A stretch of DNA of 64,000 nucleotides from Chryseobacterium sp. YIM B08800 (GTDB taxonomy: Bacteria > Bacteroidota > Bacteroidia > Flavobacteriales > Weeksellaceae), in NCBI RefSeq assembly GCF_026163565.1, contig NZ_JAPDKN010000014.1, positions 144,831 to 208,830 on the forward strand. The letters are read 5' to 3'. The translations under genes and the position numbers were made by a program. How positions within the stretch are numbered: the first letter of the stretch is position 1; every line of letters begins with the position of its first letter. The notes under the pieces were generated by a model, which saw only the letters and a list, made by a program, of their open reading frames with translations, did no database searches and had not been told where the DNA came from. Shown in pieces: positions 44,410-53,887 of this stretch.

Positions 44410-47400
44410 TTAAATTTCATACAACCAAACTCTAAGCAAAGACAATAGCTGATCAATATCTACAGGTTTTGAAATATAGTCTGAAGCTCCTGCATCAATG
44501 CATTTCTGGCGGTCTCCAATCATTGCTTTTGCTGTAATGGCAATAATAGGAAGCTTTGCAAATTTCGGCATTTTTCTGATTTCCTGAATGGTTTCGTAGC
44601 CATCCATTTCTGGCATCATCATATCCATTAAAATCACATCAATATCAGGATTTTGCTTAATCTGTTCCAAGGCATGTTTTCCATCCATTGCAACAATCGC
44701 TTCCACTTTATATTTTTCTAAAGATTTTGTTAAAGAGAAAATATTTCGGGCATCATCATCAGTGATTAGAATTTTTTTACCACTCAAAACTTCAGTTAAT
44801 GAGCCTAACGTTTTTGTTCTCACATTTTCCAGAGAATTATTTTTTTCTTCTACTAAATGCAAGAATAAACCGACTTCATCTAAAATCCTTTGATAAGAAT
44901 GTGCGGTTTTTACCACGATAGAATCTGCATACTGCTTAATTTTAAGTTCTTCAGACTGAGATAAATTTCTTTCTGTAAAAATAATGATCGGCAGATTTTC
45001 CAGACCTTCATAGCTTTTGATAGATTCTATTACCTGATATTCATTTCCGCGGGAATCTCCAATGTCTAAGATCACACAATCAGTTTGATTTGAAGTTAAT
45101 GCTTTCACCACATCTTCCACATTGTTCTCAATTGATAAAGAGATATTAAAATTGCTTAAGAAATAAGATAATGCGCTCGCATGTTTTGCATTTTCTTCCA
45201 CAATCAGCACTTTCTGAGGTGATTTTCTGATGGCTTCTTCAATTTTTTTGAAAACATCTGCCATTTGATCCAGAGCCAATGGTTTGTTAATGAAATCAAT
45301 AGCACCTTTCATCAAACTTTCTTTTTTCACATGAAGTACAGACATCATGTGTACAGGAATATGCTTGGTTTCAGGATTAGATTTTAATTCATCCATCACT
45401 TTCCAGCCATCTTTTACTGGAAGCTGTACATCAAGTAAAATTGCTTGTGGATGATATTGTTGTGCAGCTGCTAAAGCATGATCTCCTCTTACCACAACAA
45501 TCCCTTTATAATCTTGAGTTCTTGCGTATTTCAATAATGCTTTAGCAAAATTGGTATCATCTTCAATAATTAAAATTACTTTATCACCCTCATTGATCTG
45601 ATCTCTGTCGTCATCAACACTTTCAGGGATTTCAAGAACAATTTTTTCATAATATTCTGTTTCACCATCATCTAGAATATTCTGAATTACTTCTACATCT
45701 TCACGAATAATGTCTACCAATTTTTGGTCGGTTTCGTGGGTTGTGATTTCTGCAATCGGCTTAATCGGAATATTAAAACTAAACTCACTTCCTTCATTTA
45801 CTTTACTGGTTAAGCTTAATTCTCCACCCAATAATCTTGCAATTTCACGGCTTATCGACAATCCTAAACCGGTTCCGCCAAACTTTCTTCGAGTAGAGCC
45901 ATCAGCTTGCTGGAAAGCTTCAAAAATAATTTTCTGTTTATCTTCAGCAATTCCAATTCCTGTATCTTTTACGGAGAAAATAATGAAATCTTTATTTTTA
46001 GGATCTTTTTTAATATTTAAATCGATACTTCCCTCTCTTGTAAATTTCAATGAATTGGAAAGAAGATTTCGTAAAACCTGATCTACACGTAAACGGTCTG
46101 TTTCTATAACATTTTCAACTTCTTTATCGATATTGATGTTAAATTCAAGTTTTTTATCTAAAAACACCGGATTAAAGAGACTTTTCAGATCTTTTACAAC
46201 TTCAGAAATTTCAACATCATGATATTCCAAAGTCATTTTCCCCGATTCTATTTTAGCTAAATCTAAAATTTCGTCAATTAAAGTCAACAAACTGCTTCCT
46301 GAACTTTGAATCACTTTTGCAGATTCTACCTGATCTTCATTTAGGTTTTCTTCAGGATTTTCAGCCATTAATCGGGAAAGAAGAAGAATTGAGTTCAAAG
46401 GAGTACGCAATTCATGGGACATATTTGCCAAAAACTCAGACTTATATTTAGTGCTTAACGCGAGTTCTTCAACCTTTTTCTGAATTTCATTATTTCTTTC
46501 CGCAATCAGATGATTTTTATCTTCCAGCAATCTAGAACGTTCTTCCAATTCAGCATTTGCCTGCATCAATTCTTCCTGTTGTACTCTCAGCTCTTCTTCA
46601 GAAGCTTGTAGTTTTTGAGTTTGAGCTTCCAATTCTGTATTAAGGTTTTCCAATTCAGAATGTTGCACCTGTAATTCTTCAGACTGAGCCTGAGTTTCTT
46701 CTAATAACTGCTGCTCTTTTTCACGTCCTTTTGCAGCGTTAAGTGCAATCCCAATATTTCTTGTACCTTCTACAAAAAAATCGATTCTATCCTGATCAAA
46801 ATTGGTAATTGCCGCTAATTCTAAAACACCGATACTATGTCCGTCAGAAAATATCGGAATTAACAATAATCCGTTAATCTTCAATTTACTACTCGCAAAA
46901 CTCACCACAAAATCATCTTCATTAAGATCGTTATAAACCTGAGGTTTTTCATTAACGAAAGTCTGACCGATCATTCCTTCTCCAATCTCAAAAGTTTTTT
47001 TCATGCAGTTTTCTAATCCAAAAGCACTATTTAACCTTAAAAGTCCTTCATCAAATAAATACAAAGACCCGTTAATGCAGTTTCCGTAGTCAATTAACTG
47101 AGAAAGAGATTTTTCAGAAACGTCTTTTACCGATTTGTTTCCAACCAAAGATTCGTTTAGCAAAGCCAAACCTTTTTGTCGCCAATCGCTTTTATTAATA
47201 GTTTCGAAAGAAGTTTTTAAAGATTCTGTCATGTGATTAAGAGAACCTACCAAATCTCCCAAATCGTCTTGAGAATTGTCTACCGCTCTTTGGCTGTAAT
47301 CACCATTGGCTACTCTATTTGCAATCTGCTGAATAGCCGTTACACGTCTCGATATTTGTGCATCTTTATCTCTTAAATCTTTTTCAAGTTTTTCTCTGCG

Positions 47401-48018
47401 CACAAGATCTGATCTTAATTTCAGATAAAAGAATACAGTGACAACAATTGCTGAAAGTGCTGAAAATACGATAAATAGAACCGTTGTATTTGAGGAACGG
47501 TTGAGGTCTTTACTTTTTATTTCAAGCTGAGATTCTTCATACTTTACAAAATCATTGACTATTTCACGGCATTTATCCATGTAAATCTTACTCTCTAAAA
47601 TCTGTTGTTGAGTCATCACAATACCTTTGCGTCTGTTTTCAACATAAAATTTCAGATTATTGATGCTTTTTTCAACATTTTGTTCTAAAAGATCTAAGCG
47701 TTTTTGTTGTTTTACATCTGCTACATCCAGATTTTTTGCAAGTTCGATCGCTTTTGAATATTCGTTTAAGCTGCGGTTGTAAGGTTCAAGAAAGCTTTCT
47801 CTTCCGGTAAGCTGATAACCGCGACTTCCCGTTTCCGCATCTAAAAGCGCTACTAAAACATCTTTTACGGCAGTTGCCGCACGTCTGCTTTTTCCTACAC
47901 TTTCACGGTGATTCATCTGGTTCTGAATACTCAGATATGAAGCAATTGAGCTTGCAATCAGTATCAATAATGAAAAACCGACACCGAACTGCAGATTTCT
48001 TAATATTTTTTTCGGCAT
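44410..48018 (-). CDS. Hybrid histidine kinase: CHASE3-HAMP-GAF-HisKA-HATPase-REC-REC-REC
   Basis: 1202 residues. Two membrane segments (~10-30 and ~183-203) flank a CHASE3-type sensor (~35-175, with DAETGSRGYQLTGRESFLEP). HAMP (~205-270), a GAF domain (~285-430) and a long coiled coil (~430-520) follow. The kinase core has ANMSHELRTPLNSILLL (~533-549) with phospho-His, then NLLSNSLKFTREG, DTGIGIAEDK and GTGLGLSISRE (~650-740). Three REC domains (~820-930, 940-1055, 1077-1195) end the chain. The middle one is degenerate: its acidic pocket reads EEN instead of DD. With CheR and CheB behind it, this is a large multi-step relay. Signal unknown. Confidence 0.93.
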   Translation of the reverse strand: MPKKILRNLQFGVGFSLLILIASSIASYLSIQNQMNHRESVGKSRRAATAVKDVLVALLDAETGSRGYQLTGRESFLEPYNRSLNEYSKAIELAKNLDVADVKQQKRLDLLEQNVEKSINNLKFYVENRRKGIVMTQQQILESKIYMDKCREIVNDFVKYEESQLEIKSKDLNRSSNTTVLFIVFSALSAIVVTVFFYLKLRSDLVRREKLEKDLRDKDAQISRRVTAIQQIANRVANGDYSQRAVDNSQDDLGDLVGSLNHMTESLKTSFETINKSDWRQKGLALLNESLVGNKSVKDVSEKSLSQLIDYGNCINGSLYLFDEGLLRLNSAFGLENCMKKTFEIGEGMIGQTFVNEKPQVYNDLNEDDFVVSFASSKLKINGLLLIPIFSDGHSIGVLELAAITNFDQDRIDFFVEGTRNIGIALNAAKGREKEQQLLEETQAQSEELQVQHSELENLNTELEAQTQKLQASEEELRVQQEELMQANAELEERSRLLEDKNHLIAERNNEIQKKVEELALSTKYKSEFLANMSHELRTPLNSILLLSRLMAENPEENLNEDQVESAKVIQSSGSSLLTLIDEILDLAKIESGKMTLEYHDVEISEVVKDLKSLFNPVFLDKKLEFNINIDKEVENVIETDRLRVDQVLRNLLSNSLKFTREGSIDLNIKKDPKNKDFIIFSVKDTGIGIAEDKQKIIFEAFQQADGSTRRKFGGTGLGLSISREIARLLGGELSLTSKVNEGSEFSFNIPIKPIAEITTHETDQKLVDIIREDVEVIQNILDDGETEYYEKIVLEIPESVDDDRDQINEGDKVILIIEDDTNFAKALLKYARTQDYKGIVVVRGDHALAAAQQYHPQAILLDVQLPVKDGWKVMDELKSNPETKHIPVHMMSVLHVKKESLMKGAIDFINKPLALDQMADVFKKIEEAIRKSPQKVLIVEENAKHASALSYFLSNFNISLSIENNVEDVVKALTSNQTDCVILDIGDSRGNEYQVIESIKSYEGLENLPIIIFTERNLSQSEELKIKQYADSIVVKTAHSYQRILDEVGLFLHLVEEKNNSLENVRTKTLGSLTEVLSGKKILITDDDARNIFSLTKSLEKYKVEAIVAMDGKHALEQIKQNPDIDVILMDMMMPEMDGYETIQEIRKMPKFAKLPIIAITAKAMIGDRQKCIDAGASDYISKPVDIDQLLSLLRVWLYEI

Positions 48019-48022
48019 AAAA

Positions 48023-49498
48023 TTAATTTAATGGTAATGTGAAATAAAAGGTAGAACCTTGATCTATAATACTCGAAACTCCGACATTTCCGTGATGTTG
48101 CTTAATAATTTCAGAACAGATGTAAAGACCAATTCCCATTCCCTGAAACTGAAGCGAAGATTCTTCTACACGGTAAAACTTATGAAAAACAGCTTCCTGT
48201 TTAAAATCCGGAATACCAATTCCAAAATCGGTAACGCTAACTTTTACTTCCTGCTCTTCTTCATCTACAAATGTGGTAACGATTACCTGATGATTTTCCG
48301 GAGAATATTTGATGGCATTGGTTAAAAAATTAATCAAAACCTGCTCAATACGAATAGCATCCAAAGGAATAAGAATATCCGGAATAAAACCGTGACGATC
48401 AATTTTCACCTTTTTCTCATCATGAGTCTGAAGAATGGTTTCGATTGCATTTTGTATTAATTGGTCTAAATTGGTAGGTTTTTTATTGATTTTAAGCTTC
48501 CCGTTTTCAATTTTAGAAACATCTAACAAATCTGAAATTAATGTATTAAGCTTCTCGATCTGATCCTGAACTTTAACTAAGAATCCTGATTCTGCACTTT
48601 CTTTGCTGAGTTTTAACTTCCTGTCTAAAAGCTGAACATAAGCTTTAATACTCGTTAAAGGGGTTTTTAATTCGTGGCTTGCAATACTCAAAAATTCATC
48701 TTTTTCTTTCTCTACTTTTTTCTGGTCATTAATATCTGTAAATGTTCCTACCCAGTTTTTGATAACATTTTCTTCCCGCACCGGAGTAACACGAAGCAGA
48801 TGGTATCTAAAGTCTCCGGATTTTATATTTTTAATTCTGATTTCTAATTCAAGTGCTTTTCCTTTCTTTTTGCATCGTGAAAATTCTTCTGTAATACTGA
48901 AATCATCGGGGTGAGTTTCGGGAAAAGTGGTGTAAGAATGAGAATATTCGTACCATTTTCCATTAACAAAATCTACCGTTCCCTGTTCGTTAAGCGTGAA
49001 TGCAATTTGCGGTAAAGACTCCAACATCAGATGAAAATGATCGATTTGCGATTTCATCGTCACCTGCGATTCTCGCCTGCCTTTTACTTCAAGCTCAAGA
49101 CTTTGTTGGGTTTTTCGCATCGCAATGTTCTGTTCCTGAAAATTGTAAAATGTCTTTACCTTCAACAATAAAATTTCAGGATCTACAGGTTTTGTAACAT
49201 AATCTTTTCCTCCCGAAGCGTAGCCTTTCGTAATAAATCTTTTCTCTGTATTAACAGCCGATAAAAAAATAATGGGAATATCTTTGGTTCCGCTATATCC
49301 AGCAAGTGTTTCGGCAACCTCAAACCCGTCCATTTCCGGCATTTGCACATCCAAAATAATTAAGGCGTAATCATTTTTCAATGCTTTTCCTAATGCTTCC
49401 GGTCCAGAATCTGCGGTATCCACCTGAAAATCTTTAGATTCTAATAATTTTTTTAATGAAAAAAGATTGTTTTGATTGTCATCAACGATTAAGATCAT
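48023..49498 (-). CDS. Response regulator-histidine kinase (REC-PAS-HisKA-HATPase)
   Basis: 491 residues. REC at the N-terminus (~1-120: VDDNQNN, Asp in LIILDVQMPEMDGFE, KP in VTKPVDPE), PAS (~150-265, with VDFVNGKWYEYSHSYTTFP), HisKA (~275-340, SIASHELKTPLTSIKAYVQLL) and HATPase (~385-490, NFLTNAIKYSPENH, TDFGIGIPDF, GMGIGLYICSEII). It is soluble. It may phosphorylate, or be controlled by, the large hybrid kinase whose gene starts 4 bases downstream. First gene of the sensory operon. Confidence 0.92.
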   Translation of the reverse strand: MILIVDDNQNNLFSLKKLLESKDFQVDTADSGPEALGKALKNDYALIILDVQMPEMDGFEVAETLAGYSGTKDIPIIFLSAVNTEKRFITKGYASGGKDYVTKPVDPEILLLKVKTFYNFQEQNIAMRKTQQSLELEVKGRRESQVTMKSQIDHFHLMLESLPQIAFTLNEQGTVDFVNGKWYEYSHSYTTFPETHPDDFSITEEFSRCKKKGKALELEIRIKNIKSGDFRYHLLRVTPVREENVIKNWVGTFTDINDQKKVEKEKDEFLSIASHELKTPLTSIKAYVQLLDRKLKLSKESAESGFLVKVQDQIEKLNTLISDLLDVSKIENGKLKINKKPTNLDQLIQNAIETILQTHDEKKVKIDRHGFIPDILIPLDAIRIEQVLINFLTNAIKYSPENHQVIVTTFVDEEEQEVKVSVTDFGIGIPDFKQEAVFHKFYRVEESSLQFQGMGIGLYICSEIIKQHHGNVGVSSIIDQGSTFYFTLPLN

Positions 49499-49889
49499 AT
49501 CTAGGGTAAAATCAATTGTTTGTTTAATTTTTTCTGACTCAAAAATACTGACAATAATTCGATAAACAGTTATTTATAAACCATTTTTATCATAATCTAT
49601 ATTATCAGTAATTAATTCGTATTTTTTTTGAAATATATTTTGAAAATGACAAATTTGTTTAATGTTTTTTTGAGTAAAATTTAAATCGCTTTTAGAAATT
49701 CAATGATTCTCAATTTTTGTGCCTACTGAGAATTATTTCTTAAAATATCTTTCAATTATTACGATTTTAAGTATATTGTCATTTAAAATTTTGATGATTT
49801 TTATTTAAAATATCTTATCGATAAATTTAAACTCATGAATCCAATGAAAACATCAGAATTTTTTATCAATAAAAACTTTTACTTACACC
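49499..49889. other. Divergent intergenic region
   Basis: 391 AT-rich bases between the start of the sensory operon and the plus-strand gene at 49890. It must hold both promoters. I see no strong palindrome, repeat or RNA-like structure. Confidence 0.6.
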
Positions 49890-50480
49890 ATGAAAAACAC
49901 ATTGCTGATATTTTTAGTTTTCGCTTCTATAAATATTTATTCGCAACAACAGAATAATGCTGAACATTTTACAGTACGCGTAAAAGAAGTAATGGGAGAC
50001 CTGAACAGAGACGGATTGCAAGATAAGGTCGTGTTAATAATGGATACCGTTAATACACAACAACCTTTAAAACTTCAGATTTTTTTATTGCAACCCAACC
50101 GAAAGCTAAGATTAGAATTTTCTTCAAAAGACGTTTTCAACCCTCAATATCCTAACGGAAAATATGGAGGTGATCAGGTTCCGAACATACTTATTGAAAA
50201 CGGAAACCTTATTCTTTATTGTGAAATAAAAGATGTAAAAGAATATTATACATTCCGTTATCAGAATGGAAAATTTGAATTAATTCAGGTTTCAAAGATC
50301 GTTTGGGACGGCAAAGACACAACGACCGAAACAAAATTTGATCTCGTAAAAGGAGAAAAAACTGAAGCTAGTCAATTATTAGGTTCTGAAAAAAAGAAAA
50401 AGAAAAAACCGACGAAAATTGCTTTAAAAGCATTACCAACTTTACAGAATTTCAGAAGTCCTGAAAATCAACTTGAGTAA
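49890..50480 (+). CDS. Secreted hypothetical protein with possible calcium-binding loop
   Basis: 196 residues. A signal peptide (MKNTLLIFLVFASINIYSQQ) is followed by GDLNRDGLQDKVVLIMD (~37-53), an Asp/Asn-rich loop like those of dockerins and FG-GAP/VCBS-type repeats, then beta-rich sequence. A strongly basic run (KKKKKKPTK, ~168-176) precedes the C-terminus, an odd feature for an exported protein. No family recognised with certainty. Confidence 0.75.
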   Translation: MKNTLLIFLVFASINIYSQQQNNAEHFTVRVKEVMGDLNRDGLQDKVVLIMDTVNTQQPLKLQIFLLQPNRKLRLEFSSKDVFNPQYPNGKYGGDQVPNILIENGNLILYCEIKDVKEYYTFRYQNGKFELIQVSKIVWDGKDTTTETKFDLVKGEKTEASQLLGSEKKKKKKPTKIALKALPTLQNFRSPENQLE

Positions 50481-50629
50481 ATCATATTGCATTATGATTT
50501 ACAATAATATGATTATACAAAACCTTTCTCAATAAAAAATTTAAAGATTAGATACCACACAAGTTATGCGTGGCATACGAATTGTTATGTGTAATGCACA
50601 CCACAATCAATTATATTATTATGATTTTG

Positions 50630-50655
50630 AATTGCCTACATTACGTAGGCAATTT
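50630..50655. terminator. Hairpin, possible terminator
   Basis: AATTGCCTAC (50630-50639) faces GTAGGCAATT (50645-50654) with a 5-base loop; only a short T run follows. It lies ~150 bases after the gene ending at 50480, in a stretch of about 300 bases with no convincing gene. Confidence 0.5.
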
Positions 50656-50778
50656 TCGTATAAGAATCTGAAAATGATTCAAATACAGAATAGAGCCAAA
50701 TTTGTGGGCATGTTTATTGTTAAAGATCTTTTTGATTACGAATGTAAAATTTAATAACAATTCTAAAAATATAAATTT

Positions 50779-51006
50779 ATGAACCATAAAGAAGCTTTAT
50801 TGCATAAAAAAGAATCTCTGAAAAATGCCGACGAATCGGTACTCAAACAATATCATCTTGTGATTTCACCAGCGAATACCGATGAAAGCAAAAAATTCAT
50901 CGATGATTTTCTGAAAAATCCTGAAAAATTTGATGATGAAAGTTGTAAAAAATACTCTTCTGATGATGTTTTTGAGGTCATTAGTTTTAGAAAAGAAGAG
51001 GAATAA
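50779..51006 (+). CDS. Small acidic hypothetical protein
   Basis: 75 residues, soluble, with many Lys, Asp and Glu (KESLKNADESVLKQYHLVIS, then ESKKFIDDFLKNPEKFDDESC). No family recognised. It is placed just upstream of a YciF-like ferritin-domain gene and a small membrane peptide, a neighbourhood of the sort seen for general-stress genes. Confidence 0.6.
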   Translation: MNHKEALLHKKESLKNADESVLKQYHLVISPANTDESKKFIDDFLKNPEKFDDESCKKYSSDDVFEVISFRKEEE

Positions 51007-51117
51007 TATTTTTATTTAAAACCTCCTGTTTACAATACATACCACATTGTAAGGATTTTACCTTCGATGGTCTGAAAATTGTAATTTTAAAAGCTAAACC
51101 ACCTAACAAAATTTTTC

Positions 51118-51705
51118 ATGAAAACTAAAAGTGTATCTACTAAAAAAGATTCAGCTAAAAAAACGACAAAAGCCCCTGTAAAATCTACCGCTAAAACTCC
51201 TGCAAAAAAAGATGCTGCAAAAAATCTGAGTGATTTATTTGAAGATGCTTTAAAGGATATTTACTGGGCAGAAAAAGCGCTTACCAAAGCGTTACCCAAA
51301 ATGCAGAAAAATGCAACCGATCCAAAACTTAAAAAAGCCATCGGCGACCATTTGGAAGAAACCAAAGAACAGGTAAAAAGACTTGAAGCGTGTTTTAAAG
51401 CATTAAAGAAAAAACCACAGGCAAAAAAATGCGATGCAATGCAAGGACTTTTAGATGAAGGTAAAAGCATTATGGAAGAAACAAAACCAGGTGCAGTGCG
51501 TGATGTAGGAATTATCGCAGCTTCACAAAAAGTTGAGCATTATGAAATTGCGACGTATGGAACTTTAGCAGCATATGCAAAGATCCTTAAAGAAAAAGAT
51601 TGTCTTAAACAATTGCTTTCTACTTTGGATGAAGAGAAAAACTGTAATGATCTGCTCTCAAAACTTGCAGATACCAATCTCAACTCTAAGGCAATAAACG
51701 ATTAA
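51118..51705 (+). CDS. Ferritin-like YciE/YciF-type (DUF892) protein with basic N-terminal tail
   Basis: 195 residues. The first ~38 are Lys/Ala/Thr/Pro-rich (KKTTKAPVKSTAKTPAKK), like the tails of histone H1-type proteins. Residues ~40-190 are the DUF892 four-helix bundle: LSDLFEDALKDIYWAEKALTK, IGDHLEETKEQVKRLE, VGIIAASQKVEHYEIATYGTL. In this family Glu and His residues of the bundle form a di-iron-like site; matching EH pairs are visible (LEETKEQ, VEHYE). YciF-type proteins are stress-induced. The basic tail suggests DNA binding, which is an inference. A terminator follows. Confidence 0.9.
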   Translation: MKTKSVSTKKDSAKKTTKAPVKSTAKTPAKKDAAKNLSDLFEDALKDIYWAEKALTKALPKMQKNATDPKLKKAIGDHLEETKEQVKRLEACFKALKKKPQAKKCDAMQGLLDEGKSIMEETKPGAVRDVGIIAASQKVEHYEIATYGTLAAYAKILKEKDCLKQLLSTLDEEKNCNDLLSKLADTNLNSKAIND

Positions 51706-51718
51706 CCATTCATTATAG

Positions 51719-51744
51719 AAGATCCTTAACCGGATCTTTTTTTA
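51719..51744 (+). terminator. Intrinsic terminator
   Basis: AAGATCC faces GGATCTT with a 6-base loop and a seven-T run. Confidence 0.8.
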
Positions 51745-51873
51745 TGCTTTATCAAAAATAAAAAATACCACATTATTAAAATTAAACATTTGTAAATCAG
51801 CTACAAAGGGATAAATTTTCTTTAAAAGACAACATTTAAAACTAAAAAAGGCACAGAAAATGCATATAACTAA

Positions 51874-52068
<195 letters not shown>

Positions 52069-52085
52069 GAGTACTTAAAAAGATA

Positions 52086-52118
52086 AAAAGTAGCTGGAAA
52101 GTTTTCAGCTACTTTTTT
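52086..52118. terminator. Bidirectional intrinsic terminator
   Basis: AAAAGTAGCTG faces CAGCTACTTTTTT with an inner GAAA/TTTC pairing, between convergent genes. Confidence 0.8.
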
Positions 52119-52159
52119 ATTTTCTTAGCAATTAAAAACGCAGTTTTAATATTATCCTA

Positions 52160-53887
52160 TTAATTTTTTAAAATAAAACTGAATACACTCCCCTTTCCTA
52201 CTTCACTTTCTACAGCAATGCTTCCGCGTTGCGCTTCGATGAATTCTTTACTGATGCTAAGTCCTAAACCTGTCCCTTCAGCTTTGGTTCCGGGAACCCG
52301 AAAATATCTTGTGAAAATATGTTTCAGATATTGCTCATCAATTCCTAAACCTTGATCTTCAACAGAAAATTTCACATGATCAGAATCAAACTTCTCAACT
52401 TTTATAGTGACAGTTGATTGTTCGTAAGAATAACGTATTGCATTAGAAACAATATTATTAAGAACCCACAAAGTTTTTTCCTGATCTGCATTGATGATAT
52501 CTAAGCCAGAATCTATATCTGTAATCATAGATATTTGTCTTTTATCTGCAGCAGATTTATTGGTCTTAATGACTTCTTCAAGCATTTCATTAATCTTAAA
52601 CGGACGAATATTCAATTGACTTACTCCGGTTTCCAATTGAGCTACATTTAATAGTTCGCTTGTAATTTTCAGCAATCGCAATGTATCTTCATCAATCCCT
52701 TTAATCAATTTTTGCTGCTCTTCATTAAGGATTCCAATTTTTTCATTTTCCAATAATTGCAATCCCATTTGTATCGAAGAAATAGGAGTTTTAAATTCAT
52801 GAGAAACAGTTCCTATAAAACGGGTTTTAGCCAAATCGAGCTCTTTAAATGGGGTAATATTTCTGAGCATAATTACCTGACCAATAAATCGGCTGTCGTT
52901 TTCACCGGTTGGAATTACATTGATATCTAAAATTTCTTTTTCGAAATAATTTTCTTTTCCTTCCACAAAAATTTTCAGTAATTCGGCAGGATTTTTCTCT
53001 GCATCAGGATTGATGATCTCTTTAATAAGATCACGCACCAAATCATTACTCACCGCAACATCCTGAATGAGTTTACCTACAAAGTTTTCTTTTTTAAGAC
53101 CGGAAATTTTTAAGGCTTCATCATTTACAAAAAGAACTTTTCTGTTTTCATCAATCCCTATTACGGCATCGTGCATATTGTCGATCAAGGTCTCGATGCG
53201 TTTTTTACCTTTTAAAATTTTATCAATTCGGCTTTCAGAATATTCCTGAAGTTTTTCAGCCATCGTATTAAAAGATCTCGCCAGTTCACCAAATTCACTG
53301 TTACTTTCAAATTGTACCCGCTCTCTGTAATTCTGATTGGCGATCTGATGAATACTCGAAGTCAATTCACGGATCGGATTTGAAATATTGGCAGGAAGAT
53401 TCACCATCAGAATAAAAGCAATCAAAAAACACAAAGTTCCTGCGATAGAAATAACGGCAATCGCATTTTGTGCGGTTGTATTGGCAATGCCGCTTTTAAT
53501 TTGGATGGCATTGATATTCAGCTGCATCAATTCTGCAATATCTTTTCGAATGGCTGAATGTAAACTTAAATTTTCTTTATCGTTTTTTAAATCTGAAAAA
53601 TGAGCGAGTATATTTTTCGTAGCTTCTTTTTCTCCATCTTCTGTAATATTCTGACGCTGAAGATCAAGATTTTTCTGAAATTCTGCTATTGCAAAAGGTT
53701 CTTTACCAATTTCTTCGAGCGACAACAGCATATTTCGGGAATACTGCAACGTATTGTAATTATCAGTAAGAATATTCTGCGTGTCTTTTTTAAGCTGATA
53801 AATAAACCATCCACCCAAAGTAGACAGTACAATTATCATAAAAAACAGGAGACCAACGCCTGCATTAAGCTTTGTTTTTATTTTCAT
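52160..53887 (-). CDS. Transmembrane histidine kinase of the kdp locus (HAMP-PAS-HisKA-HATPase)
   Basis: 575 residues. Two membrane segments (~10-32 and ~142-165) flank a helical periplasmic domain; HAMP (~167-220), PAS (~235-345), HisKA (GTVSHEFKTPISSIQMGLQLL, ~360-380) and HATPase (NNIVSNAIRYSYE, DQGLGIDEQYL, GTGLGLSISKEFI, ~470-550) follow. The start ATG overlaps the stop of the KdpD-sensor gene by one base (TAATG), so the two are coupled. It probably supplies the kinase half of a split KdpD. Confidence 0.9.
   Translation of the reverse strand: MKIKTKLNAGVGLLFFMIIVLSTLGGWFIYQLKKDTQNILTDNYNTLQYSRNMLLSLEEIGKEPFAIAEFQKNLDLQRQNITEDGEKEATKNILAHFSDLKNDKENLSLHSAIRKDIAELMQLNINAIQIKSGIANTTAQNAIAVISIAGTLCFLIAFILMVNLPANISNPIRELTSSIHQIANQNYRERVQFESNSEFGELARSFNTMAEKLQEYSESRIDKILKGKKRIETLIDNMHDAVIGIDENRKVLFVNDEALKISGLKKENFVGKLIQDVAVSNDLVRDLIKEIINPDAEKNPAELLKIFVEGKENYFEKEILDINVIPTGENDSRFIGQVIMLRNITPFKELDLAKTRFIGTVSHEFKTPISSIQMGLQLLENEKIGILNEEQQKLIKGIDEDTLRLLKITSELLNVAQLETGVSQLNIRPFKINEMLEEVIKTNKSAADKRQISMITDIDSGLDIINADQEKTLWVLNNIVSNAIRYSYEQSTVTIKVEKFDSDHVKFSVEDQGLGIDEQYLKHIFTRYFRVPGTKAEGTGLGLSISKEFIEAQRGSIAVESEVGKGSVFSFILKN

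Noticed and set aside
50566..50754. Open frame of 62 codons between the secreted protein and the small acidic protein genes
   Set aside because: Composition is unlike a normal protein (clusters of His, Tyr, Met), it spans the hairpin at 50630-50654, and no family pattern is seen.
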